Origin: Sporomusaceae bacterium
GTDB taxonomy: Bacteria > Bacillota > Negativicutes > Sporomusales > UBA7701
NCBI GenBank assembly: GCA_031460455.1
Contig: JAVKTQ010000003.1
Span: 124,001 to 188,000, forward strand
Direction: 5' to 3'
Length of the DNA: 64,000 nucleotides
How positions within the stretch are numbered: the first letter of the stretch is position 1; every line of letters starts with the position of its first letter. The translations under genes and the position numbers were made by a program. Under the pieces are notes generated by a model. That model was not told the DNA's origin and made no database searches. It was given only the letters and a program-made list of their open reading frames with translations. Shown here piece after piece: positions 8,903 through 16,999 of the stretch.

Positions 8903-9238
8903 ATGTCACGTAATGGCTTGTTGATCGACTACCAATATTGCACAGGCTGCCATAGCTGCGAAGTGGCCTGCAAGAACGAGCACAAAATCCCCCACGGCAA
9001 GTGGGGCATAAAACTCACCGAAGTTGGCCCCTGGCAGATAGAGGGCGACAAGTGGGAGTGGAACTACGTTCCCGTTCCCACGGCGCTCTGCGATCTGTGC
9101 GAAGACAGGGTCAAGAACGGCGAAAAACCGACCTGCGTCCATCACTGCCTCGGCCAGTGCATGGAGTACGGCCCGGTCGAAGAGCTCGCCAAGAAGATGA
9201 CCGAAAAGGGCAAGAAGGTAGCGCTGTTCGCTCCCTGA
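8903..9238 (+). CDS. Minimal DmsB-like Fe-S subunit with two predicted clusters
   Basis: 111 residues. Only the first and last cysteine groups of a DmsB-type protein are kept: CTGCHSCEVAC near residue 13 and C-x2-C-x11-C-x3-C near 72. The middle two cluster groups present in the homologous subunit at 1168 are absent, which explains the short length. GGAGG precedes the ATG. It follows the large subunit by 60 bases and should supply it with electrons. No membrane anchor gene follows, so the pair is probably soluble and takes electrons from ferredoxin, flavodoxin or another carrier. Confidence 0.88.
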   Translation: MSRNGLLIDYQYCTGCHSCEVACKNEHKIPHGKWGIKLTEVGPWQIEGDKWEWNYVPVPTALCDLCEDRVKNGEKPTCVHHCLGQCMEYGPVEELAKKMTEKGKKVALFAP

Positions 9239-9280
9239 GCGACCTAATAGCGACAACCTGTTCCGACTGCTGGAAGACAG

Positions 9281-9329
9281 GCGTATTGACCGCGAGTCCC
9301 CTCTACGAGGGGGGCTCGCGGCAGTATGC
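9281..9329 (+). other. Long intercistronic RNA hairpin
   Basis: An inner stem CCGCGAG...CTCGCGG with CCCCTC/GAGGGG around a TAC loop is extended outward by GCGTATTG/CAGTATGC, giving about 21 pairs with single-base bulges. No T-run follows, so it is not a standard terminator. It ends 32 bases before the 50-residue gene and may act as an mRNA processing or stabilising element. Confidence 0.6.
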
Positions 9330-9361
9330 GTATTTTAGCAAAAGGGAAAGGAGGGACAAAA

Positions 9362-9514
9362 ATGACGGAAGAGAAAAAGCCTGTGGCCCCGGGACCGCGC
9401 AAGGTTCAGAAGCCCCTCAACCCGCTGGCTATGAAACCTGGTCAGATGTACGGTAAGGTCGATTTCGCTCCGGAAAAGCCCTATAAGGATATCCTTGGGG
9501 ACGAGAAGAAGTAA
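9362..9514 (+). CDS. Small lysine/proline-rich protein of the molybdoenzyme operon
   Basis: 50 residues, highly charged (start MTEEKKPVAPGP, end DILGDEKK), no cysteine, no membrane segment. AAAGGAGGG lies ideally before the ATG, so translation is likely although no family is recognised. An in-frame ATG at 9326 lacks a ribosome site and falls in the hairpin. As the last gene before a strong terminator in a large/small subunit operon it may be a small third subunit or an assembly factor; this is inference from position only. Confidence 0.6.
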   Translation: MTEEKKPVAPGPRKVQKPLNPLAMKPGQMYGKVDFAPEKPYKDILGDEKK

Positions 9515-9551
9515 TCCTAAAGCTGTCCTTGGAAGGGGACCGCAGGATACG

Positions 9552-9586
9552 AAAACAGCCTGTCGCCATCGACGGCAGGCTGTTTT
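9552..9586 (+). terminator. Terminator of the sigma-54 molybdoenzyme operon
   Basis: AAAACAGCCTG / CAGGCTGTTTT, 11-base perfect arms around a 13-base loop, with the T-tract within the 3' arm. Confidence 0.85.
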
Positions 9587-9639
9587 CTCCGTTGCGGCCA
9601 AAGACGGCGGCGAGGGCAGGGAAGCGTGGAGGGATAACC

Positions 9640-9912
9640 GTGTGCTGGTCATGCAATCCATATTGCGGCGGCTGCAAGCCGCCGAAACCGAAGCCGCTCA
9701 AATGTACGGCCTGTAAGGCGTATAATTTCGGCGAGGAGAAAAACTGCAAGCGGTGCGGCACAGTTCTGCCCGAACGGGAGCCTCCGCCCACGGTTATGTG
9801 TCTTTATATCGGCAAGCTGTGCGCCAATCCCTGCCTGCGTCACAAGAAGCCTCCCGGCGAAGGGGAAAAAGCGGCCTGCATGTGGCATACTCCGGCCGAA
9901 AACCAGGAGTAA
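9640..9912 (+). CDS. Cysteine-rich small zinc-ribbon-like protein
   Basis: 90 residues from GTG 9640, chosen because GTGGAGGG lies six bases upstream. Twelve cysteines occur in the chain: C-x2-C-x3-C-x2-C in the first 12 residues, then CTAC and CKRC (residues 22-39), the usual spacing of a zinc ribbon, then C54, C61, C65 and C80 plus histidines. No family is recognised. It could bind zinc or Fe-S. It lies alone between two terminators, after the molybdoenzyme operon and convergent with the LysR gene. Confidence 0.6.
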   Translation: MCWSCNPYCGGCKPPKPKPLKCTACKAYNFGEEKNCKRCGTVLPEREPPPTVMCLYIGKLCANPCLRHKKPPGEGEKAACMWHTPAENQE

Positions 9913-9940
9913 ACGCTGGGCCGACCTATAAGTCATGAGC

Positions 9941-9973
9941 AACGAAAAACCCGCGGAATGCGGGTTTTTCGTT
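9941..9973. terminator. Bidirectional terminator
   Basis: AACGAAAAACCCGC / GCGGGTTTTTCGTT, 14-base perfect arms around GGAAT, between the convergent Cys-rich and LysR genes. Confidence 0.9.
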
Positions 9974-9995
9974 GTTTGAGGGTGCGGGGCAGGCG

Positions 9996-10931
9996 TTAAT
10001 GGTCGAGACGGATGGTTTTTATGAGCAGGCTGCGTTTGTCGGGCCAGTCGGACAGGTATTCCCGGGCGAAGTCGAGATATAGTTTTGCCGGGTAGGAAAG
10101 GGGCCGGCCGTTCTTCCAGATGAGGGACATGCTGTGGACGATTTCGGGGTCGACGAGGGGAATTGCTCGTATGAGGGCGGGGTTGAGGTGGTCACAGACA
10201 TTCCTGGGAATGAGGGCGATGCCGAGGTTTACGGCAACCGTCTGGATCATCAGCTCCCGCTGGGATGTTTCAAGGGCGACTTTCGGCTGAAAGCCGGCCT
10301 GGCGGCAGTGCCTGACAATATCGTCGTGGAGACTGAAATCGCTGCTGGAGAGGATGAAGGGCTCACGGGCCAGGTCTGCGAGTCTGGTTTCTTTCCGGCG
10401 GGCGAGGCGGTGCTGCGGATGGACCACTACCTGGAGGGGTTCGTGGGAAAAGGCGAACGAGTTGAAGATTTCAGGATTGCCCGGCTGACGGCAGATGATA
10501 CCGACATCGAGCGTTCCCTCCTGGATTGCGAGCTCGATTCTTTTGGAGCCGTATTCGTATAGCTCGGTTTCGATTTCCGGATAGCGGCGGCGGAATTCGC
10601 CGAGGAGTTGAGCGAAGGATACGGCGTCGGCCATGAGTGGCAGGCCGATGCTTATTTTCCCGCGGGGCTGGTTATATTTGCTGCCAAGGTCGGACGTCAG
10701 GTTGGTGAACATGGTGACCAGCTTGTCGGCTTCGGCCAGGAAGAGCGCGCCGGCGTCTGTAAGGGCAATTTTTTTGGAGCTGCGGTCGAAAAGTATTAAG
10801 CCGATTTCCTGTTCGAGATCTTTGACCAGCTTGCTGACGACGGACTGGGAAACGTGGGATGCCGCGGCGGCTTTGCTGAAGCTTTTGTGGCGGGCGACGG
10901 CGAGAAAATACTGAAGGTGGACGATTTCCAT
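9996..10931 (-). CDS. LysR-family transcriptional regulator
   Basis: 311 residues. Residues 1-60 form the winged helix-turn-helix (LQYFLAVARHKSFSKAAAA, VSQSVVSKLVKDLEQEIG), followed by a periplasmic-binding-like co-inducer domain from about residue 90 (GKISIGLP). Members bind a small effector and usually regulate a neighbouring or divergent gene. The divergent neighbour is the 110-residue gene at 11097, with paired promoters in the 165-base gap. It also converges on the molybdoenzyme region, but that operon has a sigma-54 promoter, so direct control there is less likely. AGAGG lies 12 bases before the ATG. Confidence 0.92.
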   Translation of the reverse strand: MEIVHLQYFLAVARHKSFSKAAAASHVSQSVVSKLVKDLEQEIGLILFDRSSKKIALTDAGALFLAEADKLVTMFTNLTSDLGSKYNQPRGKISIGLPLMADAVSFAQLLGEFRRRYPEIETELYEYGSKRIELAIQEGTLDVGIICRQPGNPEIFNSFAFSHEPLQVVVHPQHRLARRKETRLADLAREPFILSSSDFSLHDDIVRHCRQAGFQPKVALETSQRELMIQTVAVNLGIALIPRNVCDHLNPALIRAIPLVDPEIVHSMSLIWKNGRPLSYPAKLYLDFAREYLSDWPDKRSLLIKTIRLDH

Positions 10932-10964
10932 AGATGTGGCCTCTTTTCTTTGTCTTATAGAATA

Positions 10965-10993
10965 ATTGTATTATCTTTTTCGTGTATAGTAAA
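10965..10993 (-). promoter_or_regulatory. Sigma-70-type promoter of the LysR gene
   Basis: On the minus strand TTTACT-N17-TACAAT, 34 bases before the LysR start codon. It is divergent from the promoter at 11010, with only 16 bases between the two -35 boxes, so one bound regulator could affect both. Confidence 0.65.
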
Positions 10994-11009
10994 TATAGTT
11001 CTCATATGT

Positions 11010-11038
11010 TTTACATATAGTTAATATTAACCTATAAT
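11010..11038 (+). promoter_or_regulatory. Sigma-70-type promoter
   Basis: TTTACA-N17-TATAAT, start predicted near 11045, reading into the 110-residue hypothetical gene. Confidence 0.75.
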
Positions 11039-11096
11039 ATGATTGTAAGCAGGCCAGGCTGATTGCCCGGCTGTGAAAGATAGGAGAGAAAGCGAC

Positions 11097-11429
11097 ATGG
11101 CAAAAAATATCCTGGCTTCCCTGTATGAAAAAAAGCTGGCCAGAATCGGTAAAACGCTTACCAGGGAACAGGGCGAATATCGCGCCGTTCTCGAAGAATC
11201 CGGTTTCAAGGTGAACCGCAGGCAGTATCCGCAAAGATTTGAGGCGGCGGATAACCTGGTCGCCGAGAAGGGCAACGTGGTCCTGGAGGTGTCCCAGCTT
11301 CTGCGCGGCGGCAGCGCTTTTTCCGTGTCCGTGAGGCGGGGGGATCGCAACAAAACGGTGCGCCTGTTTACCGGCAGGCTGAAAGAGGCGATCGCCTTCG
11401 CCGACGCCGCCCAGCATCTGGCGCTGTAG
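11097..11429 (+). CDS. Hypothetical small basic protein
   Basis: 110 residues starting MAKNILASLYEKKL, with TAGGAGAG upstream. It is rich in Lys and Arg, has no cysteine, no signal peptide and no membrane helix. The middle (VEKGNVVLEVSQLLR-like beta pattern) and the last third (RLKEAIAFADAAQHLAL) suggest a small alpha/beta fold. No family recognised. It has its own strong promoter, divergent from the LysR gene, and its own terminator, so it is a monocistronic unit and a candidate LysR target. Confidence 0.6.
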   Translation: MAKNILASLYEKKLARIGKTLTREQGEYRAVLEESGFKVNRRQYPQRFEAADNLVAEKGNVVLEVSQLLRGGSAFSVSVRRGDRNKTVRLFTGRLKEAIAFADAAQHLAL

Positions 11430-11465
11430 AGCGCGAGGCACGATTTTTCGGAGATGTCCGGACAG

Positions 11466-11500
11466 CCGCCATTATGAGAGTGATGGCGGTGTTTATTTTG
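11466..11500 (+). terminator. Terminator after the hypothetical gene
   Basis: CCGCCAT / ATGGCGG arms followed by TGTTTATTTTG. Confidence 0.75.
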
Positions 11501-11515
11501 TACAAAAGCTTCTAA

Positions 11516-11563
11516 TTGACAGGGAGAGGCTTATTATTTACAATTGCGTTAACGAATGTTAAC
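11516..11563 (+). promoter_or_regulatory. Promoter with a probable TetR operator
   Basis: Consensus TTGACA-N17-TACAAT (11516-11544). It is followed at the predicted start site by two GTTAAC palindromes, 11548-11553 and 11558-11563, separated by GAAT. An operator covering +1 just before a TetR gene is the usual autoregulation layout. Confidence 0.75.
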
Positions 11564-11577
11564 AAAGGGTGACTGCC

Positions 11578-12156
11578 ATGCTTGGTTTGCCTAATCAAAA
11601 CGGGAAAAAGGGCGATCTGCTGAAAACAAGTCTGGAGCTGTTCGCGACGCGGGGCTACGACGCCGTCTCGGTCCGCGATATCGCCAAGGCTGCCGGCATT
11701 TCGGAGGCGGCGCTGTATAAGCATTTCACCGGGAAAGAGGATATGGCGCTGTTCATCTTCGGCGGCATCATCAGCGAGTATACCGCACGGCTGACCGCCA
11801 TAGCGGACGGGCCTGGCGGGGCGGTGGCGAAACTGGGAAGCATAGTGGATGTGACCTGCGATCTTTACCGGGAGTATCCCGCCGCGATCCGTTTCGCCCT
11901 GTTGTCGCAGTATCTGTTTTGGGATAAGGTGGCCGAGGAGATCAAGCCGCACTTTGTCCTCCGCCGGATTATCGCCGACGGGATGGATAAGGGCGAGATA
12001 CCGCGGCGCGGAGTTTATCTGTGGATCGCGATTTTTTCGGGGGTAATGCTGCAGCCGCTTGCCCAGCACCGCTATTTTGCCGATGCGCTGCCGGGGCCAG
12101 AGGAACTGAAGGCGGAAATCAAGGCGCTGGTTCGGAAACTGTTTGCCGCGGAATAA
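11578..12156 (+). CDS. TetR-family transcriptional repressor
   Basis: 192 residues from ATG 11578 (AAAGGG upstream; the GTG at 11569 is poorly placed). Residues 10-58 form a TetR helix-turn-helix (LFATRGYDAVSVRDIAKAAG, EAALYKHFTGKEDM). The C-terminal ligand domain is helical and diverged. It precedes aas and lplT by 62 bases in the same direction, so it probably represses the whole unit in response to a lipid-related ligand; the ligand is inference. Confidence 0.9.
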   Translation: MLGLPNQNGKKGDLLKTSLELFATRGYDAVSVRDIAKAAGISEAALYKHFTGKEDMALFIFGGIISEYTARLTAIADGPGGAVAKLGSIVDVTCDLYREYPAAIRFALLSQYLFWDKVAEEIKPHFVLRRIIADGMDKGEIPRRGVYLWIAIFSGVMLQPLAQHRYFADALPGPEELKAEIKALVRKLFAAE

Positions 12157-12218
12157 GGATAGAATACGGCGGGTTTGCCGCCGGAACCGGGTAAAGGCCG
12201 GAAAAGGGAGGGTCGGAT

Positions 12219-14330
12219 GTGAGAGGTTTGTTGCGCGTCCTGCTCCGCGTGCTGTTCAGGGCGAGGCTGACGGGGGAGAAGGAGTTTCGTTTCGACGGCC
12301 CGTCGATTGTGCTTCCTAATCATGTTTCGTTTCTCGACGCAATTTTTCTTTACGCTTATCTGCCTAATGAAGTGTGTTTCGTCGTCAATACGGCGATCGC
12401 GCAGAAGATCGGCTTTGTTCTGCGGTGGGTTACCCATATCGCCATCGATCCGCTCAACCCCTATTCGCTGAAGAAGATTGTCGGCGAGATAAAAAGCGGC
12501 AGATCGGTGGTGCTGTTCCCAGAGGGGCGGATAACGGTGACCGGCGGTCTGATGAAGGTTTACAGCGGCATCGGCTTCGTCGCGCTAAAGACGGGGGCGG
12601 CTCTCTATCCGGTCATTTTCCGCGGCCCGGAGTATTCGAAACTGTCGCGGATCCAGGATAAGGTGAGGTCGCGCTGGCTGCCGCGAGTGACTGTCCATGT
12701 GGGGGCGAAGACGCACTTGGCGGTGTCCCGAGCCGGGAGCTTTCGCCTGCAGAAAAAAGAGATCAGTGACCGGATCCTGGCGCTGCTGCAGGCGAACCTG
12801 TTCGCGGCCCGCCAGCAGGAGGACGAGGGCGCCAATCTGTTCGACAAGCTGCTTGACGCCGGACGGGTTCACGGTTACGGCAAAACGGCGGCCGCGGATA
12901 TCGCCGGAACGGTCACGTATAAGCGGGCAATCATCGGCAGCTACGTGCTGGGTGGCCAACTGGAGGGGGCGCTGGCGGGCGAGGAGAAGGCAGGGGTGAT
13001 GCTGCCCAATTCGATCGGCCACCTGGTGACGCTGTTTGCGCTGTTTTACCTCGGGAAGACGCCGGCAATCCTAAACTTCAGCGCCGGGGCAGAAAACAAC
13101 CTCGATTGCGGCGAGACCGCCGGCATCCGTACGATTGTGACGTCGCGGACGTTCATTGAGAAGGGACGGCTTGAGGAGCTGGCAGCCCGGCTGGCGGCCA
13201 GGTTCCGGCTCGTTTACCTGGAGGATGTCAAGGCGGAGGTGACCCTGGCCGATAAGGTCAGGGGGCTGGTGAATTTCCTGGCCAAGAAGCAGGCCAAAGG
13301 GCAAGGGAAGGTCATCCTGTTTACCAGCGGCAGCGAGAGCAAGCCGAAGGGGGTTGTGCTCAGCCACGCCAACATCATCGCCAATATCAACCAGGCGTCG
13401 GCGGTCATTGATTACACACCGCGGGACAGGATGCTCAGCGCGCTGCCGATGTTCCATTCCTTCGGCCTGACGGCGGGGACGCTGCTGCCGGTTTTGAACG
13501 GTGTGGAGGTTTTCCTCTATCCTACGCCGCTGCATTACAAGATTATCCCCGAGATTGCTTACGACCGCAACCTTACCCTGATGCTGGGGACGCCGACTTT
13601 TCTGGCCGGCTATGCCAAGTACGCCCACCCCTACGATTTTTACAGCATGCGCCTCGTTATGGCCGGCGGCGAGAAGCTCAAGGAGGAGGTGCGGCAGGTG
13701 TGGCTGGATAAGTTCGGCATCCGCATCCTCGAAGGCTATGGTACGACCGAGACTGCTCCGGTGCTCAGCCTTAACACGCCGCTGATGAACAGGGGCGGGA
13801 CGGTGGGCAGATTCCTGCCCGGCATCGAGTGGCGGCTGGCGACGGTGCCGGGGATCGAAGACGGCGGCAACCTGCAGGTGAAGGGGCCCAACGTCATGGA
13901 CGGCTACCTGCTGCACGGCAAGGGGTTCGTGCCGTCGCCCGAGTGGTACGACTGCGGCGATGTGGTGAATGTGGACGGTGAAGGCTTCGTGAGCATCAAG
14001 GCGCGGTTGAAGCGGTTCGCGAAGATTTCAGGTGAGATGGTCAGCCTCGACGCCGTGGAGAAGGCGGCCGAGAAGTGCTTCGGCACCGACCGCAACGCCG
14101 CCGTGAACGTGCCTGACGCCAGGAGGGGCGAAAAAATAATCCTGTACACGATGAACAGTAAGGCGAGCAAGCAGGCCCTGAGGGAGTTCATGAGCGGAAC
14201 GCGCCAAAACATGCTGACCATGCCGGCGGAGATCGTGATCGTCGATAAGCTGCCCCTGTTGGGCAGCGGCAAGACCGATTATGTGACGCTGAAGGCAAGG
14301 ACGCAGGAGGAGGCGGCGCATGGGTCTTAG
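12219..14330 (+). CDS. aas: Aas-type bifunctional 2-acylglycerophospholipid acyltransferase / acyl-ACP synthetase
   Basis: 703 residues from GTG 12219. The N-terminal PlsC-like acyltransferase has the NHVSFLD catalytic box (the NHxxxxD variant is NHVSFLD) and FPEGRIT. From about residue 230 an adenylate-forming domain follows: LFTSGSESKPKGVVLSH, EGYGTTETAP and the hinge GDVVNVDGEGF. This order and length match E. coli Aas, which reacylates lysophosphatidylethanolamine at the inner face of the cytoplasmic membrane. The downstream gene is its usual partner lplT, overlapping by 11 bases. In a diderm Firmicute this would repair envelope lysophospholipids. Confidence 0.92.
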   Translation: MRGLLRVLLRVLFRARLTGEKEFRFDGPSIVLPNHVSFLDAIFLYAYLPNEVCFVVNTAIAQKIGFVLRWVTHIAIDPLNPYSLKKIVGEIKSGRSVVLFPEGRITVTGGLMKVYSGIGFVALKTGAALYPVIFRGPEYSKLSRIQDKVRSRWLPRVTVHVGAKTHLAVSRAGSFRLQKKEISDRILALLQANLFAARQQEDEGANLFDKLLDAGRVHGYGKTAAADIAGTVTYKRAIIGSYVLGGQLEGALAGEEKAGVMLPNSIGHLVTLFALFYLGKTPAILNFSAGAENNLDCGETAGIRTIVTSRTFIEKGRLEELAARLAARFRLVYLEDVKAEVTLADKVRGLVNFLAKKQAKGQGKVILFTSGSESKPKGVVLSHANIIANINQASAVIDYTPRDRMLSALPMFHSFGLTAGTLLPVLNGVEVFLYPTPLHYKIIPEIAYDRNLTLMLGTPTFLAGYAKYAHPYDFYSMRLVMAGGEKLKEEVRQVWLDKFGIRILEGYGTTETAPVLSLNTPLMNRGGTVGRFLPGIEWRLATVPGIEDGGNLQVKGPNVMDGYLLHGKGFVPSPEWYDCGDVVNVDGEGFVSIKARLKRFAKISGEMVSLDAVEKAAEKCFGTDRNAAVNVPDARRGEKIILYTMNSKASKQALREFMSGTRQNMLTMPAEIVIVDKLPLLGSGKTDYVTLKARTQEEAAHGS

Positions 14331-15480
14331 ACCGTCGCCGCTGGGGGCGCTGTTTTTTGCCCAGTTCCTGTCGGCGTTCGTCGATAATATGATCCTGTTC
14401 ATCGCTCAGGCGATCATCGTCCGCGATGCGTACCCCGCTTATTACCTGCCGTTTGTGCAGAGCACATTCCTGGCGTCGTATATCCTGCTGTCGCCGTGGG
14501 TGGGGCGGTTCGCCGACAAGAACGCGAAAGCGACGGTGCTGATCGCGGGTAACGTGGTGAAGACGGCGGGGGTGGCGCTGCTGCTGGCTGACGTCGACCC
14601 GGCGCTGGGGTACGCCGTGGTCGGCGTGGGCGCGGTGATTTACAGTCCGGCCAAATACGGGATACTGCCGTTCCTGACCCGCGGCGAGGACGAGCTGCTG
14701 CGGGCCAACTCCGGCCTGGAAAGCTACACCATCCTTGCTATTCTCGCCGGCTCGGTGGCGGGCGGATTCCTGGCCGACCTGTCGATCACGATGGCGTTGG
14801 TGGCCAGCATCGTCCTGTACGGGGCGTCGGTCGCCATCAATACACTCATCCCCAAAGACGCCGGCAACCGAACAATCACCTATGGAAATGCGGTGGGCGA
14901 GTTTTTCGCCGACACGGCGACGCTGCTGCGGAATCCCCGGAGCCACTACTCGCTGATCGGCACCGGGTCGTTCTGGATGGCCTCGGCGGTGCTGCGGATG
15001 ATCATTTTCGCCTGGGTGCCCCTTACTCTGGGGATAACCGGCGGCACGGAGATCAGTATGATCATCGCCGTGACCGGTATCGGCATCGCCGTCGGCGCGA
15101 TCGCGACCCCGTGGCTGATCAGCATCGGGACATACCGCCGCACGGTATGGTTCGGTTTGGGCATGGGGCTCGGCATTCTGGCGTTTCTGAAGGTGACCAC
15201 TCTGCCGGTTGCCGTCGCCCTGCTGCTGGCGGTTGGGGCGCTGGGCGGCATATATATCGTGCCGATGAACGCCTGCCTGCAGCAAGTGGGGCACCACAGC
15301 ATCGGGGCGGGGAAAACGATCGCGGTGCAGAATTTCCTGGAGAATATTTTCATGTTCGGGGGGGTGGGCGCGTACACGCTGGCGGCCAAAGCCGGCGTCG
15401 CTACGAGCGTCTCTCTGTCCGCCACCGGCGCGGCGATGCTGCTGATGGTCGGCTACCTGTGGGTGCAGGCGAGACGGTGA
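14320..15480 (+). CDS. lplT: LplT-type lysophospholipid transporter (MFS)
   Basis: 386 residues, about 12 hydrophobic helices. The start QFLSAFVDNMILF and the motif GVGAVIYSPAKYGIL closely follow E. coli LplT (QFLSAFGDN, VGVGAAAYSPAKYGIL). LplT flips lysophospholipids across the inner membrane to Aas. AGGAGG lies inside the end of aas, so the two genes are translationally coupled. Ends with a strong hairpin. The order aas then lplT is the reverse of the E. coli order. Confidence 0.93.
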   Translation: MGLRPSPLGALFFAQFLSAFVDNMILFIAQAIIVRDAYPAYYLPFVQSTFLASYILLSPWVGRFADKNAKATVLIAGNVVKTAGVALLLADVDPALGYAVVGVGAVIYSPAKYGILPFLTRGEDELLRANSGLESYTILAILAGSVAGGFLADLSITMALVASIVLYGASVAINTLIPKDAGNRTITYGNAVGEFFADTATLLRNPRSHYSLIGTGSFWMASAVLRMIIFAWVPLTLGITGGTEISMIIAVTGIGIAVGAIATPWLISIGTYRRTVWFGLGMGLGILAFLKVTTLPVAVALLLAVGALGGIYIVPMNACLQQVGHHSIGAGKTIAVQNFLENIFMFGGVGAYTLAAKAGVATSVSLSATGAAMLLMVGYLWVQARR

Positions 15481-15501
15481 TGTAAGATATGAGCTATATG
15501 A

Positions 15502-15543
15502 GCCAAACAGGCGGATTCTCCGAGGAGGATCCGCCTGTTTGGC
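15502..15543 (+). terminator. Hairpin terminator after lplT
   Basis: GCCAAACAGGCGGAT / ATCCGCCTGTTTGGC, 15-base perfect arms around a 12-base loop. The flanking T-run is poor, so efficiency is uncertain. Confidence 0.7.
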
Positions 15544-15599
15544 GCCTGAATAGTGCGCGGGCAGGAAAAGAAGGCGCGTAACCTGCGGAGGACTAAATT

Positions 15600-15662
15600 A
15601 TGGAGGTTTATAGCAGAAAATGTAGAACGTTGTTAATAGATGACAGGGAAAATAGCGCCTAA
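15600..15662 (+). other. Very short open frame, possible receiver-domain fragment
   Basis: ATG with GGAGG 12 bases upstream encodes only 20 residues. The stretch CRTLLIDDREN resembles the first beta strand and acidic pocket of a response-regulator receiver domain. It may be a decayed fragment or a leader peptide. The rest of the 15544-15760 gap shows nothing else I can support. Confidence 0.25.
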
Positions 15663-15760
15663 ATAAAGTTTACATAGAAAGAATGCGTTTTATGGAAGAT
15701 TTTCCTCGATTTATCTATATAAGCTAGAAAATGGCATTGCTGTGACTAAAGGAGACGGAA

Positions 15761-16977
15761 ATGTTCAGCACAGGAGCGATTCACCCGGTCAATTTCATCC
15801 AGGCCATGTCGACCGCCCTTGAGATGTCTAGCAAGGGGATATCATCCCATCATTGCCGCACGGCAATCATTGTCAAACATATCGGCGAAGAGCTCAACCT
15901 GACGCAGAACGATATGCAGGTCCTGATCTACGCCTCGCTGCTGCACGATATAGGGGCGGCGGCGAACTGGGACGAGAAACACAACATCGTCCATGTCGAC
16001 AAGGACGAGAGCATCTTCAACCATGCGGAAGCAGGCTACAACCTGCTGAAGGATTCAGCCCAGTTGTCGCCGTTGTCCAGCGCCATCCGGCACCACCACG
16101 ACCGGTTCAACGGCGGCAATCCGAGCGGGCTTTCCGGTTACGATATCCCGCTGGTGAGCCGGATAATCCATGTGGCGGACCGAATAGAAGTTTCCATAAT
16201 GTCAGACTGCCACATTTTCCCCCAGCGGGAAAAGATCATTGTCGCTATCAGGGACAACAGTTTTTTTGACCCGGAGATCGTGGATGTGGTGAGCGGGTTT
16301 GCGCTCAAAGACTATTTTTGGCTGGATATTGTCAATCCCTCGTACCAGAGCCGTTTTCTGCGGGGGTTGGATTATTTCGGGAAACTGAAATTCTCGGCGC
16401 ACGACATCGAGCAGATTGCCCATATTTTCGCCAACGTCGTCGACGCGACTTCGTCGTATACCGCGACCCATTCGAAGAATGTCGCCCGCATAGCGGAGTT
16501 GCTGGCGCATATGTACGGCTTCAGCGAGGAGGAACAGCAGTTGTTCCGGATGGCCGGCCTGCTGCACGATATCGGCAAGCTTTCCATTCCCAACGAGATT
16601 CTCGACAAACCGGGCAATCTCAATTTTGCCGAAGCGAGCATTGTTGTGCAGCATCCTTACTATACCCTGAGGGTGCTAGAGCAGATCGAGGGTTTCGATA
16701 TGCTGGCTATATGGGCATCGCGACACCATGAAAAGCTTAACGGCGCCGGTTACCCGTCAAAATCGCCGGCAGGAATATCTGCCTGGGGAGCCGCATAATG
16801 GCGGTGGCCGACGTGTTCTCGGCGCTGGCGGAAAACCGGCCTTACCGGGACAGGTTCAGTCTGGATAAGGCTGTTTCCGTCATGCGGGAGATGGCGGCTG
16901 ACGGCAGCTTAGACGCAAAAATAGTCGGTAGCCTGGAGGAAGCGGCGCGGGAAGCTTTCGAACTCGTCAGACGGTGA
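15761..16977 (+). pseudogene. HD-GYP domain protein, interrupted by two close frameshifts
   Basis: The first frame gives 345 residues. It has an HD domain near residues 28-190 (His62-Asp63 in LLHDIG, HHHDR) and a second one, of HD-GYP type, from about 215 (LLHDIGKL with His269-Asp270, HHEKLNGAGYP). The frame then changes near 16771 (EYLPGE continues in the next frame) and again near 16791, after which RIMAVADVFSAL...RPYRDRF continues to a stop at 16975. The intact gene would encode about 405 residues and hydrolyse cyclic di-GMP. The breakpoints surround the inverted repeat GGCAG-N6-CTGCC. AAAGGAGA precedes the ATG. Either the gene is newly broken or the sequence has errors at the hairpin. Confidence 0.8.
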
Positions 16978-16999
16978 TCCGCCGGCGCCTGCGCAGTAG

